64,000 bases of DNA from Paenibacillus sp. FSL K6-3182. Lineage in GTDB: Bacteria > Bacillota > Bacilli > Paenibacillales > Paenibacillaceae. A program made the translations under genes and the position numbers. Of this stretch, positions 34,602-43,770 are shown piece after piece (within the stretch, counting starts at the first letter, position 1; each line of letters opens with the position of its first letter). The DNA lies in contig NZ_CP150265.1 in NCBI RefSeq assembly GCF_037976325.1, positions 820,001 through 884,000 on the forward strand, read 5' to 3'. The notes under the pieces were generated by a model, which was not told the origin of the DNA, did not search any database, and worked only from the letters and a program-made list of their open reading frames with translations.

Positions 34602-35523
34602 GATCAGCGATCTAAAGGTGCATTTTCCGAATCGCGGGAGTCTTTTCAGTAAAAAGGGTCCACCGATCAAAGCGGTAGACGGAATACAATTCTCCTTGGA
34701 GCAGGGACAGACCTATGGACTAGTAGGCGAGTCTGGCTCTGGCAAGACCACGACAGGCAGAGCTATCATCGGCTTAAATGCAATTACATCAGGAAGTGTT
34801 CTCTTCCAAGGCCAGCAGCTTGCTGCAGGCGGACTTCGAAGCCATGCAGGCTTCCGCAGAGATATTCAAATGATCTTCCAAGATCCCTATTCCTCCTTGA
34901 ATCCTAAGAAACGCGTGCTTGATATTATCGCTGAGCCGCTGCGAAATTTTGAGAAGCAGTCTGCTGGCGAAGAGAAGCGTAGTGTACAACAATTATTGGA
35001 GCAAGTGGGCTTGAGCCCAGAATCGATTTATAAATATCCTCATGAATTTTCGGGAGGCCAGCGGCAGCGAATTGGGATTGCGAGAGCCATCGCTTTAAAA
35101 CCAAAGCTGATTATAGCCGATGAACCTGTGTCAGCGCTGGACGTCTCCGTTCAAGCGCAGGTACTAAACTTCATGCAGGATATTCAGAAAGAGCTAAACC
35201 TTACTTATCTGCTCATTAGTCATGATCTCGGCATTATAAGGCATATGTGCGATCATATTGGCATTATGTACAAAGGCCGTTACGTTGAACGAGGAACGAC
35301 AGCTGATATATTCAATCAGCCTCAGCATATTTATACGAAGCGTCTTATCTCGGCTATTCCTGACATTGATCCAACGAAGCGAGAGGAAAAACACTCGTTT
35401 CGCAAAGCGGTAAAGGCGGAATATGAACAAGCCTATGAGAATTATTTTGACGAGGATGGTTTGGCTTATCCGTTAAAACCCGTTTCAGAAACACATTTCG
35501 TGGCTTTGCCTGGGAGAGGGTGA
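34588..35523 (+). CDS. oppF: Oligopeptide ABC transporter ATPase, OppF type
   Basis: Second ATPase (311 residues): HFPNRGSLFSKKGPPIKAVDG is the OppF-specific start, then GESGSGKTT, IFQDPYSSLNPK, FSGGQRQRIGIARA, IIADEPVSALDVSVQ, and HDLGIIRHMCD. It pairs with OppD to power uptake. The frame is open upstream inside oppD, but AAGGAGG before ATG 34588 gives the accepted N-terminus. Confidence 0.93.
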   Translation: MSFLEISDLKVHFPNRGSLFSKKGPPIKAVDGIQFSLEQGQTYGLVGESGSGKTTTGRAIIGLNAITSGSVLFQGQQLAAGGLRSHAGFRRDIQMIFQDPYSSLNPKKRVLDIIAEPLRNFEKQSAGEEKRSVQQLLEQVGLSPESIYKYPHEFSGGQRQRIGIARAIALKPKLIIADEPVSALDVSVQAQVLNFMQDIQKELNLTYLLISHDLGIIRHMCDHIGIMYKGRYVERGTTADIFNQPQHIYTKRLISAIPDIDPTKREEKHSFRKAVKAEYEQAYENYFDEDGLAYPLKPVSETHFVALPGRG

Positions 35524-35528
35524 GGACG

Positions 35529-36491
35529 ATGTGGCGCACAGTTTTACGAAGAATAGTCATTATGATCCCTCAAATTATATTGTTAAGCATCCTCGTCTTT
35601 CTAATAGCCAAGGCCATGCCGGGGGACGCATTGACTGGACTGATCGATCCAAGTATAGACCCCGCTGCGATGGATGCACAGCGTGAGAGGCTAGGCCTTA
35701 ACAATCCGTGGTATGTGCAGTATTGGGACTGGATTACGAAAGCTGTGCAAGGTGACTTCGGACAGTCGTTTCGTTTCAAAATGCCAGTGTCTGATCTGAT
35801 TGGCCAGCGCATGATGAATACCGTTTGGTTATCCATCGTCACTCTAATCCTTACTTACTTGATTGCAATACCGCTTGGGATTACAAGCGGCCGCTATAAC
35901 GACACATGGGGAGATCGATTGATTACAGGATATACCTATATTGGATTTGCGGCCCCGCTATTTATTTTCGCTTTATTAATGTTATGGGTGTTCGGCTTTC
36001 ATTTTGGTTGGTTTCCAACAGGGGGAAGCGTCGCTCCAGGACTGGAACCAAGTACTCTTCAATATGCTATGAGCAAATTTTATCATTTGCTGCTCCCAGC
36101 CATCTCGATGGCTCTTATCGCAACCGTGTCGACGGTTCAATATCTTCGAAGCGAAATCATTGATACGAAGCAAAAGGATTTCATTATCACAGCAAGAGCA
36201 AAAGGCGCCTCAGAATCCCGCGTATATAATCGCCATATTTTAAGAAATTCGTTATTGCCGATCGCAGCTTTTTTTGGTTATGAAATTACTGGACTCATCG
36301 GAGGCACGGTGTTCATAGAGGGGATCTTCAGTTATCCAGGAATGGGTCAACTATTCTTAAGCTCTATCGCTCTGCGGGATTTCAGCGTCGTTACTGCGCT
36401 TGTTTTATTGTATGGAGTGGCTTCTATTGTTGGGGCATTAATCTCTGACATTGTTTTGAGTATCGTTGATCCTCGTATTCGAATTAAATAA
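35529..36491 (+). CDS. oppB: Oligopeptide ABC transporter permease, OppB type
   Basis: A 320-residue membrane subunit with six helices. The N-terminal helix IVIMIPQIILLSILVFLIAK and AMPGDAL motif, and the EAA-type loop ITARAKGASESRVYNRHILRNSLLP, are typical. ATG 35529 is preceded by GGGAGAGG at good spacing; a GTG at 35520 overlapping the oppF stop is too close to that site. It forms the translocation channel with OppC. Confidence 0.92.
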   Translation: MWRTVLRRIVIMIPQIILLSILVFLIAKAMPGDALTGLIDPSIDPAAMDAQRERLGLNNPWYVQYWDWITKAVQGDFGQSFRFKMPVSDLIGQRMMNTVWLSIVTLILTYLIAIPLGITSGRYNDTWGDRLITGYTYIGFAAPLFIFALLMLWVFGFHFGWFPTGGSVAPGLEPSTLQYAMSKFYHLLLPAISMALIATVSTVQYLRSEIIDTKQKDFIITARAKGASESRVYNRHILRNSLLPIAAFFGYEITGLIGGTVFIEGIFSYPGMGQLFLSSIALRDFSVVTALVLLYGVASIVGALISDIVLSIVDPRIRIK

Positions 36492-36517
36492 GAACTCGAG
36501 ATGTTGAGGTGAAAGAA

Positions 36518-37423
36518 ATGAGAAAGACGAACATTCCCATAACCGCGCTCCAGGTGCCGGATAAAAGCCCGTCAAGCTTGAATATTATTTGGCGGGAAAT
36601 CGTACGAGACAAAGTCGCATTCGTATCCTTAATTTTTTTGAGCGTAGTTATTCTTTCTGTGTATGGGATCTCGCTTGTTCTGAATCAGGAGCAAATTGTA
36701 TCGGTTGATTTATTTGCACTGAAAAAGCCGCCGTCATCCGAGCATTTGTTAGGTACGGACTATGGAGGCCGCGATGTTTTTGGGCAATTAATTATTGGGA
36801 CTCGAAATTCATTAACGATTGCTATTATTGTTACTGCGTTTACAGGAGTAATTGGCGTATGTGTTGGACTCATTTCTGGTTATTTCGGTGGTACGGTTGA
36901 CAATATCTTTATGAGATTTGTTGACTTCTTTATGATCCTGCCGACCTTGATGATCGTGATCGCGTTTGTTACAGCCGTGCCCAAATATAATATTTGGTCG
37001 TTCTCGCTTATCATGACCGCTTTTTTGTGGATGGGGATTGCAAGATTAATTCGTTCGAAAGCGCTGCAGGAGAAGGAGCTTGATTATGTTCAGGCATCCA
37101 AAACATTAGGCTCCTCCAATTTTAAAATCATGATGGTCCAGGTATTGCCGAATTTAAGTTCCATCATAATTGTAACGATGACTTTGAACTTGGCGGCAAA
37201 TATCGGTTTAGAGTCTGGACTATCGTTTCTTGGCTTCGGGTTTCCTGAGAGCATGCCCAGCTTAGGCACGTTAGTCAGCTATGCTAGAGACCCGCAAACG
37301 CTCGAGCTTAGATGGTGGATATGGTTACCTGCATCGATACTGATTTTGGTACTGATGTTGAGTATAAACAATGTCGGTCAAGCGCTAAAGCGTGCGACGG
37401 ATGCAAGACAAAGAAAAGGATAA
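36518..37423 (+). CDS. oppC: Oligopeptide ABC transporter permease, OppC type
   Basis: A 301-residue membrane subunit with a long cytoplasmic N-terminus and six helices. Diagnostic motifs are HLLGTDYGGRDVFGQLIIGTRNSL and the loop QASKTLGSSNFKIMMVQVLPN, followed by GLSFLGFGFPESMPSLGTLV. GAGGTG six bases before ATG 36518 sets the start, preferred over GTG 36509. It lies 26 bases after oppB. Confidence 0.92.
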   Translation: MRKTNIPITALQVPDKSPSSLNIIWREIVRDKVAFVSLIFLSVVILSVYGISLVLNQEQIVSVDLFALKKPPSSEHLLGTDYGGRDVFGQLIIGTRNSLTIAIIVTAFTGVIGVCVGLISGYFGGTVDNIFMRFVDFFMILPTLMIVIAFVTAVPKYNIWSFSLIMTAFLWMGIARLIRSKALQEKELDYVQASKTLGSSNFKIMMVQVLPNLSSIIIVTMTLNLAANIGLESGLSFLGFGFPESMPSLGTLVSYARDPQTLELRWWIWLPASILILVLMLSINNVGQALKRATDARQRKG

Positions 37424-37435
37424 TAAAGGAGGAGA

Positions 37436-39295
37436 ATGATGGTGAAGAAGAACACGATGTTTTCAAGGTCTTTATTTTTACCGCTTATGGTGGCATTGCT
37501 AGTCTTTCTTGCAGCTTGTTCATCTAATAATGGGAGTGCAGACACGCCGAGCCCGACTGATGGTGCGGCGAAGCCAACGGAGAGTGCCGCTCCTGCGGAA
37601 ACCGAGAAGCCTGCTCCAGACGATGGTCTTTATTCCATTGAGGATTTCAGCAATGTGAAGAAAAATGAGGGCGAAGCCATAAAGGGTGGTTCCATTACAT
37701 TTGGCCTTGTATCAGATACACCATTTGAAGGGACACTGAACTGGAACTTTTATTCCGGTGATCCGGATTCACAAGTGCTAAACTGGTTTGATGAAGGGCT
37801 GCTTACTTGGGATAAAAGCTATGTATATACGAATGATGGGGCAGCAACGTATGAAGTGTCTGAGGATGGCAAAACATTTACGCTTACGATTCGCGATAAT
37901 GTAAACTGGCATGACGGCAAGCCAGTAACTGCAGAGGATTGGTTATTCGCTCATGAAGTCATCGGCAACCCCAAATATGACGGTCCACGGTATGATTCGA
38001 ATTTCACTAATATCGTAGGGATGACGGAATTCCATGAAGGAAAAGCAAAAACGATCTCAGGAATTGAAGTGTTAAGCGAGAAAAAGCTTAAAATTACGTA
38101 TATTCAATCATCTCCTTCCCTTTTGACCGGTGGTGTATGGAACTATCCATTAGCGAAGCACATATTCGGCAATATGGATGTGGCTAAAATTTCGGCTTCT
38201 CCAGAGGTTCGTGAGAAACCAATCGGCTTTGGGCCATTTAAAGTAAAAAGTATCGTTCCTGGGGAATCTGTTGTTTTTGAGAAAAATACAGATTACTGGC
38301 GCGGTGAGCCTGCACTAGATGAGGTTGTATTGAAAGTAATTAACCAAACAACCGTTGTACAACAATTGAAAACCGGCGGTGTTGATCTCGTTGATGCCTT
38401 CCCAGCGGATCAATATCCAGATAATGCGAGTCTATCAAATCTTGAATACTTAGGTGCAATTGACCGTGCATATACGTATATTGGCTTTAAACTAGGCAAG
38501 TGGGATGCCGAGGCTGGCAAAGTCGTTCCTGATCCTAAATCGAAAATGGGCGATGTGAACTTGCGGAAAGCGATGTGGCATGCGGTCGATAACGATCAGG
38601 TCGGCAAGCAATTCTATCACGGCCTGCGCTGGAATGCGACGACACTTATTCCGCCTTCTCACCCTGAGTACCATGATGATACTAATAAAGGCCTTGCCTT
38701 TGATAAAGATTTGGCTAACAAGATTTTGGATGATGCCGGCTACAAAATGAATGGCAAATTCCGTACAAATCCAGATGGCAGCGAATTAGTTATTAACTTT
38801 ATTTCCATGACAGGCGGAGATATTGCACAGCCGCTTGCTCAATATTATGTACAGTCATGGCAAGCGATTGGCTTGAACGTAAAGCTGGAAATGGTGGAGT
38901 TCAACACGTTCTATGATCGTGTAGGCAGCACAGGAAAAGATGATCCAACAGTAGATGTGTATCAAGGCGCTTGGGGCGTAGGAATTGACGTCGATCCGGC
39001 TGGCTTATACGGGCGCGATGCGATTTACAACTTCCCGCGTTATGCTAGTGACGAACAGGATCGCTTGCTGAAAGAAGGGGTTTCAGAAGCGGCCTTTGAT
39101 GTGAAGGTACGACAAGGCATCTACAAGGAATGGCAGGAGCTGATGGTGAAAGACATTCCTGTATTCCCGACGCTGTATCGCGCCGTTATCGTTCCAGTTA
39201 ATAAACGGATACTCAATTTCGCCATTGGAGATGGAACGGGCATTTATCTGCATCAACTTGCAGTATCTCAAGATAAACCGGTAGTAGCGAAGTAA
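37436..39295 (+). CDS. oppA: Oligopeptide-binding lipoprotein, OppA type
   Basis: Peptide receptor of the importer (619 residues). Signal peptide with lipobox LAAC (C28), then a Ser/Pro/Thr/Glu-rich linker of about 45 residues, then the family-5 solute-binding domain with FTLTIRDNVNWHDGKPVTAEDW, KPIGFGPFKVKSI and LRKAMWHAVDNDQ. Four bases of AGGAGG-rich purines precede ATG 37436; ATG 37439 is nearly equivalent. It is last in the D-F-B-C-A order and followed by a strong terminator. Confidence 0.93.
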   Translation: MMVKKNTMFSRSLFLPLMVALLVFLAACSSNNGSADTPSPTDGAAKPTESAAPAETEKPAPDDGLYSIEDFSNVKKNEGEAIKGGSITFGLVSDTPFEGTLNWNFYSGDPDSQVLNWFDEGLLTWDKSYVYTNDGAATYEVSEDGKTFTLTIRDNVNWHDGKPVTAEDWLFAHEVIGNPKYDGPRYDSNFTNIVGMTEFHEGKAKTISGIEVLSEKKLKITYIQSSPSLLTGGVWNYPLAKHIFGNMDVAKISASPEVREKPIGFGPFKVKSIVPGESVVFEKNTDYWRGEPALDEVVLKVINQTTVVQQLKTGGVDLVDAFPADQYPDNASLSNLEYLGAIDRAYTYIGFKLGKWDAEAGKVVPDPKSKMGDVNLRKAMWHAVDNDQVGKQFYHGLRWNATTLIPPSHPEYHDDTNKGLAFDKDLANKILDDAGYKMNGKFRTNPDGSELVINFISMTGGDIAQPLAQYYVQSWQAIGLNVKLEMVEFNTFYDRVGSTGKDDPTVDVYQGAWGVGIDVDPAGLYGRDAIYNFPRYASDEQDRLLKEGVSEAAFDVKVRQGIYKEWQELMVKDIPVFPTLYRAVIVPVNKRILNFAIGDGTGIYLHQLAVSQDKPVVAK

Positions 39296-39338
39296 AGCGG
39301 TGGTTAGAGCGTTCGACTAAGTAGAACTTATTGTAGTG

Positions 39339-39383
39339 AAAAAGCCTTCAAAGCCACGCTGCTAGTGGTTTTGAAGGCTTTTT
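39339..39383. terminator. Bidirectional terminator between oppA and the siderophore gene
   Basis: A 19-bp near-perfect stem starting AAAAAGCCTTCAAAGCCAC, 7-base loop, T run on both strands. Confidence 0.92.
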
Positions 39384-39384
39384 A

Positions 39385-40392
39385 TTATTTCCCTTGATTG
39401 ACGAGCCACTCTGTCAGCTCTTCAGATTGAGCTAGAACAGCGATGGGGTCAAAATACCAGGATCTCTCTTCAGGCCATATGTAGATGTGACCATTTTTTA
39501 CAGCTGGAAGATTGCCCCAGATTGGATCGTTTTGAAAATATTCTAACGTACGATCATTGGATGTCAAAATAATATAATCGCCTGCATACTTGGACAGCAT
39601 TTCCGATGAAATTTCAGCCCACTGCTTCTTCATGATTTCATCGGCAACATCGACAGGTGGTTTACGGCCTAATGATTGATAGATGGGCTGGCCGCCGCGA
39701 CCGAAGTTGTCTCCGTAAACCCAAGTCGTTTTATCGCTGTACTCCATGATGGAGAAGGTTGCACCCGCTGGGATAGCTTTATCTACCTTGGCTTTGGCTT
39801 CCGCAATGCGGCGGTCATATTCGGCCAGCCATGACTTAGCTACATCTTCTTTGCCGAATAAATCTCCGAAATAGGTCAACTCTGCGTGGACATTTTTTAA
39901 TTCTCCGTATGGGATAACAATCGTTGGCGCAATTTTACGTAGCTGCTCGTAGCTGTCTCCGTTGGCTGTAATGATGAGATCGGGGGAGAGGCTGATAATG
40001 TTTTCAGCGGATGGCTCTCCATAAACTCCTGTATCTGCAACGCCAGCCAGCGCTTCTTTGAAATAGTAGTTTTCTATCGTAACACCCGGAGATCCTACCG
40101 GAATAACATCAAGAGCAATCAGGCTGCCCAAGTATTCTTCGGCTACAATCCGCTTAGGATGAAGCGGAATTTCGATGTCGCCTTTAACAGTGGAGACCGT
40201 CTTGAATTTCGCAGCTTCCGGCACGGCCGTTTCCGGTGTGGTCTCTTCGGTGCCGCTTGATGGTGCTCCAGCGTTGGTTGGAGCTTTTTCTGTTCCGCAA
40301 GCGGAAACGAGAACCGCTAACAATAGTAATGAAACGGCAAAAATGAAACGACGGCTGCTGTAAAACTTCTGTTGAAAAGAAAACAATGTCAT
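39385..40392 (-). CDS. Iron-siderophore-binding lipoprotein
   Basis: A 335-residue cluster-type-B solute-binding lipoprotein for ferric siderophores. Lipobox VSAC (C32), a Thr/Ala/Glu-rich linker, then HPKRIVAEEYLGSLIALDVIPVG, ENIISLSPDLIITANG and a long backbone helix that joins the two lobes (FhuD/FeuA fold). No permease is adjacent. Start ATG 40392 was chosen because AAGGGGG is just before it; an upstream alternative lacks a ribosome site. A Fur-like box lies 13 bases upstream of the start. Confidence 0.9.
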   Translation of the reverse strand: MTLFSFQQKFYSSRRFIFAVSLLLLAVLVSACGTEKAPTNAGAPSSGTEETTPETAVPEAAKFKTVSTVKGDIEIPLHPKRIVAEEYLGSLIALDVIPVGSPGVTIENYYFKEALAGVADTGVYGEPSAENIISLSPDLIITANGDSYEQLRKIAPTIVIPYGELKNVHAELTYFGDLFGKEDVAKSWLAEYDRRIAEAKAKVDKAIPAGATFSIMEYSDKTTWVYGDNFGRGGQPIYQSLGRKPPVDVADEIMKKQWAEISSEMLSKYAGDYIILTSNDRTLEYFQNDPIWGNLPAVKNGHIYIWPEERSWYFDPIAVLAQSEELTEWLVNQGK

Positions 40393-40404
40393 ATCCCCCT
40401 TATT

Positions 40405-40423
40405 TAAAACGATAATCATTCTC
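40405..40423. promoter_or_regulatory. Fur box before the siderophore-binding protein gene
   Basis: Read on the minus strand GAGAATGATTATCGTTTTA matches the 19-bp Fur consensus GATAATGATTATCATTATC at 15 positions. Confidence 0.75.
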
Positions 40424-40478
40424 AGTAACACTTTACCGTGTAATCTTGAAAATGACTATGGACTAAAATGATGTGTAG

Positions 40479-42128
40479 TCATGCAGATTTGTGACGTGAG
40501 GTCATCGCACGAAGCAGCTCTCGAAGCTGCGCTTGCGTAGAGATCGGGTCGTATCCGCAAAACATATCTGGCTCATTGAGCAGGTATACCTGCTTATTCT
40601 GGACAGCTTTCAGCGCAAGCCAGCGAGGGGAGTGAAATAAACGATCCATTTGAATCAGATCACGCTGGCAAGAAGGCAATGAAGTAATGAAAATATGGTC
40701 GGCCGGATAAGATGCAATGGTTTCGATATCTGATTCCACATATCCGCGAGCGAAAAAGCCTTGTTCCAGCAATTCGGAGGGAGGCTGAAAGCCGAGATCA
40801 TCATAAAGAATTTGACTGCCTCTGCCATGACTGCTGCTGCAGCAATAAGCTTTGTTCGAATCAATCTCCCATACAACGGCGGTACCGCGATAGCCAAGCT
40901 GGCGATCCAGCCTATGATTGCTTCTAATGATCAACTGATCATAATAGGCGAGCCACGTTTCAGCTGTCTGACGTTTATCTACAATGTCAGCAATTATAAG
41001 GAACTGTTCGCGCCAGTTCATCGTCATAAAAGGAAGTTCCACCACTGGCGCGAGCGGAAGCAGGTCCTTATTCTCTTCAGCCATGTTGTAGCTGATAATG
41101 ACATCAGGCCTTGCAGCAGCGATCGCTTCATAGTAGGTGGAGGGAGTTTGGCCGTATGTATTTAACTTCTGACTGGTGTTTACAATCAACTTGTAATTGG
41201 AATGCTCCAACCAGGTTGTATAGACGCCAAGCTCTGGGATAACGCCGAGCGCTATTAGGCTAGCGGTATGATTTAGATTCAATGCGGCAATTCGTTTGTG
41301 CTTGCGTTGATAAGCGGTGGGGGAAAGCCCGACAGCTTCTTTGAATTTACGGCTTAAATAAAAGCCTTCCTTATAGCCGACTTCTTGAGCGAGAGTGTTC
41401 AGATCAGGAGCTCCGACAAGGATACGCCGCTGCGCGCTGCGAATTCGCAGCAAGGTTAAATAGGCATTGAAGGTACGTCCTGTATTTTTGCGGAATGTAC
41501 GTGAGAAATGCTCTTGGCTGACATTAGCTTGTTCAGCCATTTGCTCTCGCGTCAGGTCCTTATTATAATGCGTCTCCATATATTGAATGGCACGCTCAAG
41601 CCAGTAGTTGGACGGCTGCTGCAAAGCATTACGTTCTTTGAACAGCTCTACAAGCAGCTCAATAAACAACTGTTGAGACTGAAGCGGTTCACTTAATTGG
41701 GGCTCTCTCCACACCGTTTCCAGCTCGCCGGCTAGTCTAAGGATTCCGACCGAACAGCGATGCAGCGGTTCAGCGTGATTGAGCCCACGATGCTCGGAGC
41801 CCTCTGCAGTCAAGCAGCGGTAAGCAATGTGGATACCGCGCAGCGAGGGAGATGCCTTCCATTTTAATCGCTGATGGGCATCACATAATAAGACGCTTCC
41901 ACGCGCTATCTCATACAGCTGATCGTTAATAGAAAGCTCAGCTGTACCACTCGATACGATGAAAATACGGGAAAATGGCGCTGATTCTTCAAAGAAGAGG
42001 TCTGCCACCGTTTCAATATCTATTCTAGTTACTTGGACAGGCATATAAAATAAATGGGAGGAAAGGGACATTTCTTCACAAGCAGGGGACATAGGCAGTT
42101 CACTCTTTCTGGATGATGATAAATCCAT
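40479..42128 (-). CDS. AraC regulator fused to a siderophore-binding domain (Btr-like)
   Basis: A 549-residue regulator with three parts: an N-terminal cupin-like section (FSRIFIVSSGTAELSINDQ), a central AraC double HTH (LTREQMAEQANVSQEHFSRTFRK and LNTLAQEVGYKEGFYLSRKFKE), and a C-terminal FeuA/FhuD-like domain (LNHTASLIALGVIPELGVYTT, AAARPDVIISYN, ASYPADHIFITSLP). Bacillus subtilis Btr has the same design and activates iron-siderophore uptake when it binds the loaded siderophore. Here it precedes the binding lipoprotein gene on the same strand by 86 bases. Start could also be ATG at residue 13. Confidence 0.88.
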   Translation of the reverse strand: MDLSSSRKSELPMSPACEEMSLSSHLFYMPVQVTRIDIETVADLFFEESAPFSRIFIVSSGTAELSINDQLYEIARGSVLLCDAHQRLKWKASPSLRGIHIAYRCLTAEGSEHRGLNHAEPLHRCSVGILRLAGELETVWREPQLSEPLQSQQLFIELLVELFKERNALQQPSNYWLERAIQYMETHYNKDLTREQMAEQANVSQEHFSRTFRKNTGRTFNAYLTLLRIRSAQRRILVGAPDLNTLAQEVGYKEGFYLSRKFKEAVGLSPTAYQRKHKRIAALNLNHTASLIALGVIPELGVYTTWLEHSNYKLIVNTSQKLNTYGQTPSTYYEAIAAARPDVIISYNMAEENKDLLPLAPVVELPFMTMNWREQFLIIADIVDKRQTAETWLAYYDQLIIRSNHRLDRQLGYRGTAVVWEIDSNKAYCCSSSHGRGSQILYDDLGFQPPSELLEQGFFARGYVESDIETIASYPADHIFITSLPSCQRDLIQMDRLFHSPRWLALKAVQNKQVYLLNEPDMFCGYDPISTQAQLRELLRAMTSRHKSA

Positions 42129-42143
42129 CGACTTCTATCATTA

Positions 42144-42162
42144 TAAATGATAACTGTTCTCA
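42144..42162. promoter_or_regulatory. Fur-like box before the Btr-like gene
   Basis: Minus-strand GAGAACAGTTATCATTTAT matches the Fur consensus at 12 of 19 positions, including an unbroken TTATCATT. It lies 15 bases before the start. Confidence 0.55.
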
Positions 42163-42189
42163 ATTACAATGGATAGCGCTCATCATACA

Positions 42190-42224
42190 GAAAAGAGCTG
42201 CAAAGGATTAATCCTTCGCAGCTC
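42190..42224 (-). terminator. Terminator after the small 77-residue gene
   Basis: GAGCTGC-AAAGGATTAATCCTT-GCAGCTC hairpin, followed on the minus strand by TTTTCTG. Confidence 0.7.
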
Positions 42225-42251
42225 GTGCTCTTGGTGATCGGTGAATTGGTA

Positions 42252-42485
42252 TTAGAATAAAGGACCAGGCGTGCTGCAGCCTGGAAAAGAATTAACATCT
42301 TGAATCGTATTAAGGGGATATTGCTTCGTCGCAAATTGACTCTGATACAAGTATTCCTGCAGCACTAAATTACCGCCGGTAATGCTGCATAAAACGCCCG
42401 TTACACCTTGTCCGTTCATTAAAGAGACGCCGACAGGCTGGCCGACTAATCCTAAAGCCTTCGAATACCATGACATTTGAAGCAT
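42252..42485 (-). CDS. Small protein, possibly Sm/DUF2642-like
   Basis: A 77-residue protein with a small beta-barrel pattern: LVGQPVGVSLMNGQGVTGVL then GGNLVLQEYLY and YPLNTIQDVNSF, ending in CSTPGPLF. This resembles short spore-related DUF2642/Sm-like proteins of bacilli, but I am not certain. GGAGGTGAT precedes ATG 42485 at workable spacing; an earlier in-frame ATG overlaps the ribosome site. It is a single gene with its own terminator. Confidence 0.6.
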   Translation of the reverse strand: MLQMSWYSKALGLVGQPVGVSLMNGQGVTGVLCSITGGNLVLQEYLYQSQFATKQYPLNTIQDVNSFPGCSTPGPLF

Positions 42486-42552
42486 AAAAGAATCACCTCC
42501 ACCATGCATTGTATGTTAGACATTGGCGGAGGGTAACAGAGATCAACCTCTA

Positions 42553-43707
42553 TTACTTACATGCTTCAGCGAAAATATGAGCCATCTGCTCACTGTCCGC
42601 TTCTCTATAGACATAATCATGATAATGGGGCTTATGAATGCCCTGCCAACCTTTTTCCACCGCGCTTTTGTAATAATGTATGGCACGATCCTGCTCTCCG
42701 GTCAAATAAAACAAGCAAGCGGCATTCCAATACAGCGCGGCATCTCCGTTCCAATCCCAGCCTTGATCAAGCGCTTGTGCGTAGCTCCATGCTGCACGTG
42801 CATAGTCTCGTTCCACGCCATATTTCGTGTCTCCGCGCAGATAGTGGTTCCCGTTAACGAGGAGATTGTTTAAAGGCAGATTCCATCCGAACAAAACGGG
42901 GAAATCAATAAGCAGCTTAAACCCAGCAGCTATAGCGGTTTTTTGTGAGCCTATATTGCTTGACCAGCATTGCCAGCCTACTCTTGTCATGCCTCGTTGC
43001 TTTGCAAGTGACAGTGCACCTAACGCTGTTTTTCGCGCCCAACCGTTGCCTCGATATTGTTCATCTGTTTGAATGCCAAGCTCACATTCATCCCCGACTA
43101 CCCAATCGGTCAGGCACCAGCTGATGATGGCGGGCCCTTCATCCGTGTCTTGAATTGCAGAGCATCCAAAACCGCTATCCTCATAAGCTTCAATGGAGGC
43201 CCAGCCACCTTGAATTTCACTGATGACGCCATCGAGCCCTATTAAATCTTCTCTTTTAAGAAAGCTGCTATCTACCGGAAAAATATGATCAGCAAGCTTA
43301 GTCTCTATTCCGTCCAGATCGTGAGTAAACGTCATACGGCCGCTTCGCAGAGGCAGCAGATCCTTCATCACGAGGCTGAGCATATTTTCCCATTTCTCAT
43401 CTGAGGGGTAGAAGAGCACATAATCCAGTCGTCCGATCGCTGCAAGCTTCGGCAAAAGTTCTTCTTTAAACAGCTTGTTAACTTCTTCAAAAAATAAATG
43501 ATTTTCAGGGCTGCCGCCTAAAAATATACCTTGAGGGCTTGTTAATACAGCTGTCGCGCTGTCAATGGACAAGAAAACTCTGCCGTGCAAAACACCTTCA
43601 ATGACACCTTGAATCGATAAATGGTGCTTCAAAGCTCCAAAAAGTGCTGCTGCTTTAGTGAAGTTTTCGCTGGCAAGTTCCGTTCCTATCGCTTTCGAAA
43701 TATACAT
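42553..43707 (-). CDS. GNAT acetyltransferase with TPR-like C-terminus
   Basis: A 384-residue protein. Residues ~130-265 form a GNAT domain of the GNAT_acetyltr_2 type: CELGIQTDEQYRGNGWARKT is the acetyl-CoA loop (Q/R-x-x-G-x-G/A), then GWQCWSSNIGSQKTAIAAGFK. The C-terminal ~90 residues contain two TPR-like helical pairs (YARAAWSYAQALDQGWDW and YYKSAVEKGWQGIHK). Substrate unknown. GGGAGGAAA precedes the ATG. The leader holds a perfect 13-bp inverted repeat. Confidence 0.82.
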   Translation of the reverse strand: MYISKAIGTELASENFTKAAALFGALKHHLSIQGVIEGVLHGRVFLSIDSATAVLTSPQGIFLGGSPENHLFFEEVNKLFKEELLPKLAAIGRLDYVLFYPSDEKWENMLSLVMKDLLPLRSGRMTFTHDLDGIETKLADHIFPVDSSFLKREDLIGLDGVISEIQGGWASIEAYEDSGFGCSAIQDTDEGPAIISWCLTDWVVGDECELGIQTDEQYRGNGWARKTALGALSLAKQRGMTRVGWQCWSSNIGSQKTAIAAGFKLLIDFPVLFGWNLPLNNLLVNGNHYLRGDTKYGVERDYARAAWSYAQALDQGWDWNGDAALYWNAACLFYLTGEQDRAIHYYKSAVEKGWQGIHKPHYHDYVYREADSEQMAHIFAEACK

Positions 43708-43730
43708 AAACTTATTTCCTCCCAGAAGTA

Positions 43731-43770
43731 TGTGAGAGGTTTATTTAATTATAGATGTAAACCTCTCACA
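43731..43770. promoter_or_regulatory. 13-bp perfect inverted repeat in the GNAT gene leader
   Basis: TGTGAGAGGTTTA and TAAACCTCTCACA flank a 14-base loop, directly upstream of the GNAT ribosome site on the minus strand. On the plus strand it is followed by TGCTTTTTG, so it could also end antisense transcription. Confidence 0.6.
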
